From positions 1-17,147 of the forward strand of contig CAYMVS010000049.1 in NCBI GenBank assembly GCA_964394205.1: a DNA stretch of 17,147 nucleotides, in the 5' to 3' direction. The notes under the pieces were generated by a model. That model had not been told where the DNA came from, did not search any database, and was given only the letters and a program-made list of their open reading frames with translations. Of the stretch, positions 6,623 through 14,513 are shown piece by piece (the first letter of the stretch is position 1; each line of letters begins with the position of its first letter). The position numbers and the translations under genes are program-made. This stretch comes from HGM05190 sp964394205. GTDB taxonomy: Bacteria; Bacteroidota; Bacteroidia; Bacteroidales; Muribaculaceae.

Positions 6623-7965
6623 TGGTGAAACGGCTGCTCAACACGCGTTTATTGATGCTCGTAATGCTGTCGGTGGCCATTGCCGTGTCGCCGCCGCCAT
6701 CGGTCGCGGCCAAGAAGAAAACACCCCCGGCGCGAACGGTCAAGACCGTCAAATCGGAGCAGAAGACCAACACGACGTCGCTCAACGAGGCCCAACGCCG
6801 GCTCAAGGCCAACGAGAAGAGTACCGGTCGCGAGCTCGACCGCCTGAACTCCATCAGGGCCGACATCGAGCGGACCAACCGGTCGATAGAGAGCCAGCAA
6901 AGCGCTGTCGACTCGATAGATGCCGCCATTATTGAGATAAACGACCACATCAAGCAGCTCGACGCGCGGCTTGTGGCGCTGAGAGAAGGGTATGCCGAGC
7001 GGTTACACAAGATGCAGCCCACGGTTCGTCCACTTGGCCGGTGGTCATATATCCTGGGGGGCAAGTCGCTCAGCGAGATGTATCAGCGTGTCCGCTACCT
7101 CAAGCAGTTCAATGCCTGGGCGGCGCGCCGTGTGGCTGAGATTGAGAAGGTGGCCGCCGAGCTTCAGCAGCAACGGGCCCTGCTCACGGGGCTTGACAGC
7201 GAGCGGCGCTCAACCTTGGCCCGGATGCAGGTGTCGCGCTCTCAGCTGACCGCCTCCGAGACGCGCTCAAAAGAGATTGTGGCCGGCCTGAAAAAAGATA
7301 ATGTGGCGTTGCAGCGCGAGCTGAACGAAAGGCGCGAGCGTGCGCGCAAGCTCGACCTTGAGCTCGAGCGCCTCATCGAGAAGAGCCACAAGCCCGCGCC
7401 TGCCGCCGAGCCCAAGAAACCGGCGACCCCGCCAAAGAAAACCGCCGAGACCAAGCCGGTTCCGGCAAAACCCACCCCCGCCGCTCCGGCAAAACCGGCT
7501 CCGGCAAAGCCCACACAGCCGGTCAACACGCCTGCCAATGCTAAGACGGCCGGCTCTTTTGCCTCGGCTCAGGGGCACATGCTGTTTCCCGTGAGCGGCA
7601 GTTACCGGGTGGTCAAAAAATTTGGCAAACAGAAACACCCCGACCTGCCCAACGTGATGATCGACAATCCAGGCATCGACGTCGAGACGACCCCCGGCGC
7701 GACGGCTCGGGCTGTCTTTGACGGCACGGTGTCGGCTGTGTTTCAGCAGCCTGGCTATCACACGATAGTTATGATACGCCACGGTGATTATCTGACCATC
7801 TATGGTGGCCTGGCCTCATTGTCGGTCAAGACCGGCGACCACGTCAGGGGGGGACAGTCGCTGGGACGTGTCTTCTCCGACCCCTCCGACTCGGGTCGCT
7901 CGATATTGCATTTTGAGGTGAGACACGAGCGTCAGAAACTCAACCCCCTCTCATGGGTGAAATAA
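6622..7965 (+). CDS. EnvC-like protein with degenerate LytM (M23) domain
   Basis: The protein is 447 aa. Residues 1-29 are a signal peptide. About 45-250 is a long coiled coil rich in E, R, L and Q. About 253-305 is a low-complexity Pro/Ala/Lys linker. About 318-447 is a LytM/M23 domain starting LFPVSGSYRVVKKFG. This layout matches murein hydrolase activators such as EnvC, which switch on cell-wall amidases during division. The zinc-binding motifs are damaged: the first His of the HxGID-type motif is Asn (N349 in NPGID, D353 kept), and the first His of HxH is Ile (I428 in ILHFEVR, H430 kept). It is therefore probably an activator rather than a peptidase. A GTG at 6619 is possible, but the ATG at 6622 directly overlaps the previous stop (TGATG). 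A partner amidase is not in the window. Confidence 0.92.
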   Translation: MVKRLLNTRLLMLVMLSVAIAVSPPPSVAAKKKTPPARTVKTVKSEQKTNTTSLNEAQRRLKANEKSTGRELDRLNSIRADIERTNRSIESQQSAVDSIDAAIIEINDHIKQLDARLVALREGYAERLHKMQPTVRPLGRWSYILGGKSLSEMYQRVRYLKQFNAWAARRVAEIEKVAAELQQQRALLTGLDSERRSTLARMQVSRSQLTASETRSKEIVAGLKKDNVALQRELNERRERARKLDLELERLIEKSHKPAPAAEPKKPATPPKKTAETKPVPAKPTPAAPAKPAPAKPTQPVNTPANAKTAGSFASAQGHMLFPVSGSYRVVKKFGKQKHPDLPNVMIDNPGIDVETTPGATARAVFDGTVSAVFQQPGYHTIVMIRHGDYLTIYGGLASLSVKTGDHVRGGQSLGRVFSDPSDSGRSILHFEVRHERQKLNPLSWVK

Positions 7966-7986
7966 AATCAACAGTTAAACAGGGTT

Positions 7987-9282
7987 ATGACCAATCAAGT
8001 GTTTGACACATGGGACCGCGACCATCTGTGGCATCCCTATACATCTACAATCGATCCGTTACCGACCTATAAGGTTGACAGTTGCAGCGGCGTCAGGATA
8101 CGTCTGGCCGACGGGCGCGAGCTGATCGACGGCATGTCGTCGTGGTGGTGTGTCTGTCACGGCTACAACCACCCGCGGCTTAATCGCGCCGCCATAGACC
8201 AGTTGGGGCGCATGAGTCATGTCATGTTTGGCGGGCTGACCCATCAGCCGGCCATCACCTTAGGGCAGATGCTCCTTGAGATGGCCCCGCCGTCGATGAA
8301 CAATGTCTTTTATGCCGACTCGGGATCGGTGGCAGTCGAGGTTGCCATGAAGATGGCTGTGCAGGCAGCCGTCGGCCGCTCGGGGGGCAATCATGAAAAG
8401 AGCAATTTTGCCACCATCCACTCGGGCTATCACGGCGACACGTGGAACGCCATGAGCGTCTGCGACCCCGTCACGGGGATGCACGGCGCTTTTGGCCCGT
8501 CGCTGCCGGTGCGCTACTTCGTGCCTCAGCCCAAAAGCCGTTTTGGCGCAGAGTGGAACGAGGATGACATAAAGCCGCTCGAGCGCCTGCTTGAACAGAA
8601 GCACGACCAGATCGCGGCGGTGATACTCGAGCCGATTGTGCAGGGGGCCGGCGGCATGTGGTTCTATCACCCCGATTACCTGCGGCGGGCCCGCGAGCTG
8701 TGTGACCGCTTTGGTGTCTATCTGATTTTTGACGAGATTGCCACCGGCTTCTGGCGCACAGGCCGCGCCTTTGCCTGGGAACATGCCGGGGTCGAGCCCG
8801 ACATTATGTGTATCGGCAAGGGGCTGACCGGCGGCTACCTGACCATGAGCGCCGTGCTGACCACCCGCGAGGTGGCCGACACGATTTCACGCGGCGAGGC
8901 CGGCGTGATGATGCACGGGCCAACGTTTATGGCAAACCCGCTTGCCTGTGCCATAGCCATCGAGTCGCTCAAGATGCTCAACGACTCTGACATGGCGGCG
9001 CGTGTGGCCCATCTCGAGCAGATGATGAAGACCCTGCTCGGGCCGGCCAAAGAGATAGAGGGGGTGGCCGATGTGCGTGTGCTCGGCTCGATCGGTGTCG
9101 TCGAGACAAAGGGTGTGGTCAACGTGGCTGAATTTCAGAAACTTTGTGTCGACGCCGGGGTGTGGATACGCCCCTTTGGCCACAATGTCTACATCATGCC
9201 CCCCTACATTATTGGCGACGATGACTTGACCACGCTGTGTAACGCCCTGGTTGAACTGGTCAGGATAGCCCCACAGTCATGA
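7987..9282 (+). CDS. bioA: adenosylmethionine-8-amino-7-oxononanoate aminotransferase
   Basis: This is a 431-aa class III PLP aminotransferase. BioA moves an amino group from S-adenosylmethionine to 8-amino-7-oxononanoate, giving 7,8-diaminopelargonate, the third-last step of biotin synthesis. Seen in the sequence: the BioA substrate motif SSWWCVCHGYNHP near residue 51, GYHGDTWNAMSVCDP near 155, the cofactor motif DEIATGFWRTG near 250, and the PLP lysine K278 in CIGKGLTGGY. The SWW motif separates BioA from ornithine and GABA aminotransferases. Length is normal. It starts 21 bases after the EnvC-like stop with no promoter box that I can see, and overlaps bioF by ATGA. Confidence 0.97.
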   Translation: MTNQVFDTWDRDHLWHPYTSTIDPLPTYKVDSCSGVRIRLADGRELIDGMSSWWCVCHGYNHPRLNRAAIDQLGRMSHVMFGGLTHQPAITLGQMLLEMAPPSMNNVFYADSGSVAVEVAMKMAVQAAVGRSGGNHEKSNFATIHSGYHGDTWNAMSVCDPVTGMHGAFGPSLPVRYFVPQPKSRFGAEWNEDDIKPLERLLEQKHDQIAAVILEPIVQGAGGMWFYHPDYLRRARELCDRFGVYLIFDEIATGFWRTGRAFAWEHAGVEPDIMCIGKGLTGGYLTMSAVLTTREVADTISRGEAGVMMHGPTFMANPLACAIAIESLKMLNDSDMAARVAHLEQMMKTLLGPAKEIEGVADVRVLGSIGVVETKGVVNVAEFQKLCVDAGVWIRPFGHNVYIMPPYIIGDDDLTTLCNALVELVRIAPQS

Positions 9283-10433
9283 ACAGATATGAGCAAATAG
9301 TTGACGGGATTGAGCGGGCCGGCAATTTGCGCTCGCTGCCGGGCGACGCGCCGGCGGCTCTGATCGACCTGTCATCAAATGATTATTTGGGCATAGGGAG
9401 CGACGCGGGGCTGCGCCGCGAGTTTTTGGCCGGTGCCGGTGGTTTGGGCCTGACCTCGTCGGCATCCCGCCTGTTGGGAGCCGTTCAATCCCCTTATCAC
9501 CGGCTCGAGTCGTTGATATCCTCGCTTTATCAGCGCTCGGCAACCCTGCTTTTCAACAGCGGCTATCACGCCAATGTCGGCTTGATGCAGGCCCTCGCCA
9601 TCAAGGGCACCCACATCGTGGCCGACCGACTCGTTCACGCGAGCATCATCGACGGGATGCGCCTCAGCGGCGTGCCTTTCACCCGCGCGCCCCATCTTGA
9701 CATGGAGCGCACGGCCCGCCTGGTGAGGAGTGCCTTTGACAAAGGGGCCGAGAGAGTGTTGCTGGTGACAGAGTCGGTGTTCAGTATGGATGGCGACATG
9801 GCTGACATAGAGGCGCTTATAGATATTAAAAAGTCTCATCCACGCGGTAGCGTGATATTGTATGTCGATGAGGCCCACAGCGTGGGGGTGTGTGGCCCCC
9901 GAGGGTTGGGGCTTGTGGCCGACTCTCCGCTGGGGCCCGACGTTGACATTGTGGTGGGCACTTTTGGCAAGGCTCTGGCCTCGGTGGGTGCGTTTGCCAC
10001 ATTCAGTAGCCCGGCGATGGCTCAGTTTGTCATCAACACGGCGCGCAGCCTGATTTTCTCGACCGCACTCCCCCCGTTAAATGTGGCCTGGACCGAGTTT
10101 GTGGTGAGACATTCGCTGACCCTCGACGACCGCCGACGGCATCTCGCCTCCATTTCAGCAAAGCTGACCGAGGCTGTCAATCAGCTGACCGGCAGTCGGT
10201 TAACCCCAAGCCATATTATCCCGATACTTGTTGGCGATGCCCGCCGCGCCGTCGCTCTCTCCCAAAAGATTGCCCGCGAGGGCTTCAAGGTGCTCCCCAT
10301 ACGCACCCCCACTGTCCCCGCCGGCACCGAGCGGTTGCGCGTGAGCCTGAGCGCCGCGCTGTCCGACCGCGAGATTGACCGTTTTATCTGTGTATTAAAA
10401 GCCTGTCTGAATGAAAATAAAGCAACTGACTGA
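9279..10433 (+). CDS. bioF: 8-amino-7-oxononanoate synthase
   Basis: This is a 384-aa alpha-oxoamine synthase (PLP fold type I). BioF condenses pimeloyl-ACP or pimeloyl-CoA with L-alanine to give 8-amino-7-oxononanoate, the first step of the biotin ring pathway. Motifs seen: SSNDYLG near residue 32, FNSGYHANVG near 92, ESVFSMDGDMADI near 166, DEAHSVGVCGPRGLG (D197, H200) and the PLP lysine K231 in GTFGKALASVGAF. Homologues include glycine C-acetyltransferase and serine palmitoyltransferase; the bio neighbours on both sides decide the call. It starts in ATGA with the bioA stop, and its last 23 bases overlap the bioG-bioC fusion gene. Confidence 0.95.
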   Translation: MNRYEQIVDGIERAGNLRSLPGDAPAALIDLSSNDYLGIGSDAGLRREFLAGAGGLGLTSSASRLLGAVQSPYHRLESLISSLYQRSATLLFNSGYHANVGLMQALAIKGTHIVADRLVHASIIDGMRLSGVPFTRAPHLDMERTARLVRSAFDKGAERVLLVTESVFSMDGDMADIEALIDIKKSHPRGSVILYVDEAHSVGVCGPRGLGLVADSPLGPDVDIVVGTFGKALASVGAFATFSSPAMAQFVINTARSLIFSTALPPLNVAWTEFVVRHSLTLDDRRRHLASISAKLTEAVNQLTGSRLTPSHIIPILVGDARRAVALSQKIAREGFKVLPIRTPTVPAGTERLRVSLSAALSDREIDRFICVLKACLNENKATD

Positions 10434-11754
10434 AAGCGATGATCAGCTCCGCGCCATTCTTTTTTATGGCGGCTGGGGCTCTGACCCGTCGATGCTCAAT
10501 CTGAAACCCGTGTCGGGTTACGACCTCTTTGTGGTGTATGACTACACCGACATGAGTCTTGACGTGTCACCCTTGAAGTATTATTGTGAGGTGGTTGTGG
10601 TGGCCTGGAGTTTTGGCGTGGCCATGGCCGCGATGAGTCTTGACACCGATAATCTGCCAATCACAAAATGTATCGCCATCAATGGCACGGAGTTTCCCGT
10701 CGACGAGCGTCGCGGTATCCCCCCGGCGATTTTTGAGGCTACCCTGAAGGGGCTCAACGCGACAACGCTGAAAAAGTTTGACCGGCGCATGTGTGGCGGG
10801 GCTGAGGGCGCGGCCGCGATGCCGGCGCGTGAAAGAGGTGTCGATGAACTGCGCGCCGAGCTTGAGGCTATCGCCACCCGTCTTGACAGCGAGGAGCGCA
10901 TTGTGTGGGACGAGGTTTACATCTCGCGCGACGACATGATATTCCCCGCCGCGGCCCAGCGTGAGGCTTGGGCCGGAGGATGTCGCGGAACCCTCGTCTT
11001 TGAGATTGACGGGCCTCACTTGCCCGACCTGAACATGATTCTGAACCGGTCGACGGTCGACAAAGACAGCGTGGCGAGCAAGTTTACATCGGCCGTGAAG
11101 ACCTACGACGACAACGCCTCGGTGCAAAAGCGGGTGGCGCAGACCCTGGTGTCGATGATGCTTCCCTTTATTTCAAAGTCGTCGGACATCATTGAGATCG
11201 GCTCTGGCACAGGGGTGCTCACCAGGATGCTCCGCGAGGCCAAGTGTCAAAACGTTCTGACTGTCGACATTGCCGAAAATCTGAACGGAGACGAGCCCGA
11301 GGTTGTGTTTGACGCCGAGCTGTTTCCCGCTTTGGTCAGGGATCAGGATGTGTTGGTGTCGGCCTCGGCTTTACAGTGGTTCAACTCGCCGCGCACCTAT
11401 CTGTCCTATATCGGCCACTACCTGCACCCCGGGGGCGTGGTGGCCATAGCTGTCTATGGCGACAGAAATTTCAGTCAGCTCGACGCGATTTCACCCGATC
11501 GCCGGCGGTTTCCGACGTTTCAACAGTGGCTCGATATGTTTCCCGTGCAGCTTGAGATTTTGGATAGCCGTGAGGAGACAATCGACATCGAGTTTGACAC
11601 GCCGCGCGATGTGCTCAATCACATCAAGGCGACCGGTGTCAATGGCAGTCGCGAGAAGGTGGCGTTGAGGCAGTTTGTGGCACGTTATCCCCGCGTCGAC
11701 GATAAGATAATCCTAACCTATCACCCGATATGGATAGTGGCGCGTCGCCGGTGA
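10411..11754 (+). CDS. BioG-BioC fusion: pimeloyl-ACP methyl ester esterase / malonyl-ACP methyltransferase
   Basis: The 447-aa protein has two enzymes in one chain. Residues 1 to about 215 match BioG (DUF452), an alpha/beta hydrolase with nucleophile S67 in AWSFG, acid D174/D175 in SRDDMIFP and H203 in DGPHLPDL. It removes the methyl group from pimeloyl-ACP methyl ester. Residues about 222-447 match BioC, a SAM-dependent methyltransferase with motif I IEIGSGTGVLT (261-271), an acidic residue at D286, and the BioC-typical ASALQWFNSP (318-327). It methylates malonyl-ACP so that fatty acid synthesis can build the pimelate chain. The fusion thus joins the opening and closing steps of pimelate synthesis. 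Each half has about its usual length and its key residues, so both are probably active. Fused BioG/BioC forms occur in other Bacteroidetes as far as I recall. It overlaps bioF by 23 bases and gluQ by 25. Confidence 0.92.
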   Translation: MKIKQLTESDDQLRAILFYGGWGSDPSMLNLKPVSGYDLFVVYDYTDMSLDVSPLKYYCEVVVVAWSFGVAMAAMSLDTDNLPITKCIAINGTEFPVDERRGIPPAIFEATLKGLNATTLKKFDRRMCGGAEGAAAMPARERGVDELRAELEAIATRLDSEERIVWDEVYISRDDMIFPAAAQREAWAGGCRGTLVFEIDGPHLPDLNMILNRSTVDKDSVASKFTSAVKTYDDNASVQKRVAQTLVSMMLPFISKSSDIIEIGSGTGVLTRMLREAKCQNVLTVDIAENLNGDEPEVVFDAELFPALVRDQDVLVSASALQWFNSPRTYLSYIGHYLHPGGVVAIAVYGDRNFSQLDAISPDRRRFPTFQQWLDMFPVQLEILDSREETIDIEFDTPRDVLNHIKATGVNGSREKVALRQFVARYPRVDDKIILTYHPIWIVARRR

Positions 11755-12656
11755 AAGGGCGTTTTGCACCCTCCCCCTCGGGGCGCATGCACTTTGGCAA
11801 TATTTACACCGCGGTGTTGTCGTGGCTTATGGCACGGGCTCGCGGCGGTGAGTGGATTCTCAGGATTGAAGACCTTGACCCCGGTCGGTCAAAACCTGAG
11901 TATGCCCGCGCCATTGAAGACGACTTGCACTGGCTCGGACTCGACTGGGACGAGGGGGGATTGGAAAACCGCGGCCCGGCGGGACCTTACCTCCAGAGCC
12001 GCCGCGGCGATTACTACCGACAGGCTTTTGGCCGGCTTGAGCGGAAAGGGCTGCTGTATCGGTGTCATTGCACCCGCGCCGACATTATGGCTACTCAGGC
12101 TCCCCACGAGAGCGACGGCCGTGTCGTTTACCGTGGCACTTGCCGCCCCTGCCCCGAGCCTCCGTTCACCCTCGACCACGAGAGCCGGGGGGCGGTCAGG
12201 ATATGGGTTCCCGACCGAGAGATTTTTTTCACCGACGGTGTCGCCGGCCCCCGGCGGTATAACCCGGCCCGTCAGTGTGGCGACTTCATCGTCAGACGCA
12301 GCGATGGCGCGTGGGCCTATCAGCTGGCCGTCGTGGTCGATGATGCACTGATGGGGGTCAATCAGGTGGTCAGGGGGGAGGATTTGCTCCTGTCGACAGC
12401 CCAACAGATCTATCTGTATGAACTGTTGGGATTTGACATTCCCCGGTTCTATCACTTGCCTCTGATAAAAAATGATGAGGGAATCAGATTGTCAAAACGC
12501 GACAAGTCGCTGTCGATGGAGACGTTACGCGCCACCATGACGCCAGAGCAGGTTCTGGCGCAGGTGGCGCGCGCTATCGGTATCGACACTCGGTTGATCT
12601 CGTTGAGAGAGCTTCTCGAGGAGTTTCAACGCCGGTCGGTGTTTCCTTCAAAATAG
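11730..12656 (+). CDS. gluQ: glutamyl-Q tRNA(Asp) synthetase
   Basis: This 308-aa glutamyl-tRNA synthetase paralogue lacks the anticodon-binding half, as expected for GluQ-RS (YadB). The family loads glutamate onto the queuosine base at the anticodon of tRNA-Asp rather than onto a tRNA end. Seen: RFAPSPSGRMHFGN (HIGH-type motif at 21-24), the zinc site C112, C114, Y134 and C138 typical of this family, and the KMSKS-type RLSKRDKS at 253-260. Full-length GltX would be about 470-570 aa. The start is uncertain: the ATG at 11730 lies 25 bases inside the previous gene, while a GTG at 11751 overlaps its stop by four bases and starts directly at KGRFAPSPSG. The function has no obvious link to biotin. 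The last 31 bases overlap the purF-like gene on the other strand. Confidence 0.93.
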   Translation: MDSGASPVKGRFAPSPSGRMHFGNIYTAVLSWLMARARGGEWILRIEDLDPGRSKPEYARAIEDDLHWLGLDWDEGGLENRGPAGPYLQSRRGDYYRQAFGRLERKGLLYRCHCTRADIMATQAPHESDGRVVYRGTCRPCPEPPFTLDHESRGAVRIWVPDREIFFTDGVAGPRRYNPARQCGDFIVRRSDGAWAYQLAVVVDDALMGVNQVVRGEDLLLSTAQQIYLYELLGFDIPRFYHLPLIKNDEGIRLSKRDKSLSMETLRATMTPEQVLAQVARAIGIDTRLISLRELLEEFQRRSVFPSK

Positions 12657-14512
12657 TTTATATAGGCCTGATTGACAAGTCTGATGCCTCCCGGGGTGGG
12701 GTAGTTGCCCGAGAAATACCAGTCACCGGGACAGGTCGGGATGGCCTGATGCAACCCCTCGAGGGTCTGGAATATCAGTGACACCCGGGCGTTGCAGTTG
12801 CTCGGGGTGAGCACCATGGCGATACGATCGGCAATCTCTTGGTCGGTGAAAGGCTCGTAAATCGCTTTTACACAGTTCTCAAGATGCTCGTCGTCAACGT
12901 TGCGCATGGCCAGACACCGCTCATAGACCTCGGTGAGCACCTTCTCGCGCCCCGTCTCTATGAGCAGCTCGACGGCGGCGCGAAAGGCCACAAACTCGGC
13001 CATGCGCGACATGTCGATGCCATAGTAGTCGGGGTATCTCACCTGGGGCGATGAACTCAAAACGACGATGTGGCGTGGATTGAGTCGCGACAGCATTGAC
13101 AGGATGGACTGCTTGAGAGTGGTGCCGCGCACAATCGAGTCGTCGATGACCACAAGGGTGTCGACCCCGGGCGTCACGACGCCGTAGGTGATGTCGTAGA
13201 CATGGGCGGCGAGGTCGGCGCGCGATTCACCCTCGGCAATAAACGTGCGCAGTTTGATATCTTTGAGCACTACTTTCTCGACCCGTATGTGACTCCTGAT
13301 AACCTCGTCAAGACTGGTCGCGTCGAGCTCTCTCCGGCTTGCCATGTCGAGCACTTTCTGTTTCTTCTCCTGCTCGAGACGCTCCTCAAGTCCCTGATGC
13401 AGACCCAAAAAGGCGACCTCGGCGGTGTTGGGGATAAAAGAGAAAACGGTGTGGTCGACATCCCCCTCGATGGCTTTCATGGTGGCGTCGACAAGGTTGC
13501 GGCCAAGCTGTTTACGCTCGCGGTAAATGTCGGCGTCGGAGCCTCGCGAGAAGTAGACCCTCTCAAACGAGCATCGCCGGTTGTCGCCCTGGGTGAGGAT
13601 GCGCTTGAACGACACGTCGCCCCGCTTGCTGACGATGATGGCCTGCCCCGGGTCGAGCTCGCTGACGCTCTCGGAGGGCACGTTGAAGACCGTCGAGATA
13701 ACCGGCCGCTCGGAGGCAACCACCACCACCTCGTCGTCGTGATAATAGAACGCGGGTCGTATGCCGTGGCGGTCGCGCAGGGCAAAGAGGTCGCCGCTGC
13801 CGGTGGCTCCACAGATTACAAAGCCGCCGTCCCACCCCGGTGAGGTCGATTTGAGCACACGCTCCAGGTCGAGGTTGTACTCTATGGCGCGCGACAATGC
13901 CGGCTCGTCGAGCGATTCTCTCATCTGCCTGTAGAGCCGCTGGTTCTCATTGTCGAGGGCATAGCCGAGTTGCTCGAGCAGCATGATGGTGTCGCTGTAG
14001 ATACGTGGATGCTGGCCCCGCGACACAATCGCCTTGAAGAGGGTGTCGACATTGGTCATGTTGAAGTTGCCACACAGCATGAGGTTGCGCGAGCGCCAGT
14101 TGTTGCGGCGCAGGAAGGGGTGGACATAGCTCAGCCCCGAGCGCCCCGTGGTGCTGTAGCGCAGGTGACCCATATAGAGCTCGCCTATGAAGGGCGCCCT
14201 CGACTCAACCTGGCCCGAAGTGTGGGCGCGGGGATCAAACCGCGAGACCTCGGCGCGCACCTTGTCGAAAATTTCAGTGATGGCACCCGGGCCGAGAGCG
14301 CGCTCGCGGTAGAGATACTCCTCGCCTGGAGTGGCGTTGAGCTTGACCACGCCGATGCCGGCGCCCTCCTGGCCACGGTTGTGCTGTTTCTCCATGAGCA
14401 GGTACAGCTTGTCAAGGCCATAGCTGTACCGGCCATAGCGCTCGGCGTAATAGCTGAGCGGCTTGAGCAGGCGTATCAGAGCGATGCCACACTCATGTTT
14501 GATTTGCTCCAT
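12626..14512 (-). CDS. PurF-like amidophosphoribosyltransferase
   Basis: The 628-aa protein is longer than ordinary PurF (about 470-510). Residues 8 to about 300 form an N-terminal-nucleophile glutaminase domain: C8 in ECGI after a seven-residue propeptide, NRGQEGAGI (45-53), and GHLRYSTTG (115-123, glutamine-binding R118). About 330-560 is a phosphoribosyltransferase domain with the PRPP loop VVIDDSIVRGTT (454-465) and SPQVRYPDYYGIDM (488-501). An extra charged segment lies around 375-420. PurF makes phosphoribosylamine from PRPP and glutamine, the first step of purine synthesis. One departure: the usual oxyanion-hole NG in NGN is CG here (C148 in LCGNF). The protein may be the sole PurF or a specialised paralogue; sequence alone does not decide, so I give no symbol. 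Its ATG is one base past the glnN stop, so the two are surely co-transcribed. Confidence 0.88.
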   Translation of the reverse strand: MEQIKHECGIALIRLLKPLSYYAERYGRYSYGLDKLYLLMEKQHNRGQEGAGIGVVKLNATPGEEYLYRERALGPGAITEIFDKVRAEVSRFDPRAHTSGQVESRAPFIGELYMGHLRYSTTGRSGLSYVHPFLRRNNWRSRNLMLCGNFNMTNVDTLFKAIVSRGQHPRIYSDTIMLLEQLGYALDNENQRLYRQMRESLDEPALSRAIEYNLDLERVLKSTSPGWDGGFVICGATGSGDLFALRDRHGIRPAFYYHDDEVVVVASERPVISTVFNVPSESVSELDPGQAIIVSKRGDVSFKRILTQGDNRRCSFERVYFSRGSDADIYRERKQLGRNLVDATMKAIEGDVDHTVFSFIPNTAEVAFLGLHQGLEERLEQEKKQKVLDMASRRELDATSLDEVIRSHIRVEKVVLKDIKLRTFIAEGESRADLAAHVYDITYGVVTPGVDTLVVIDDSIVRGTTLKQSILSMLSRLNPRHIVVLSSSPQVRYPDYYGIDMSRMAEFVAFRAAVELLIETGREKVLTEVYERCLAMRNVDDEHLENCVKAIYEPFTDQEIADRIAMVLTPSNCNARVSLIFQTLEGLHQAIPTCPGDWYFSGNYPTPGGIRLVNQAYINYFEGNTDRR

Positions 14513-14513
14513 A

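Noticed and set aside
9279..10433. Glycine C-acetyltransferase or serine palmitoyltransferase instead of BioF
   Set aside because: These share the fold, but the overlapping bioA and bioG-bioC genes support BioF.
11730..12656. Full glutamyl-tRNA synthetase that has been truncated
   Set aside because: The length, zinc site and intact ending fit GluQ-RS, which naturally lacks the anticodon-binding domain.
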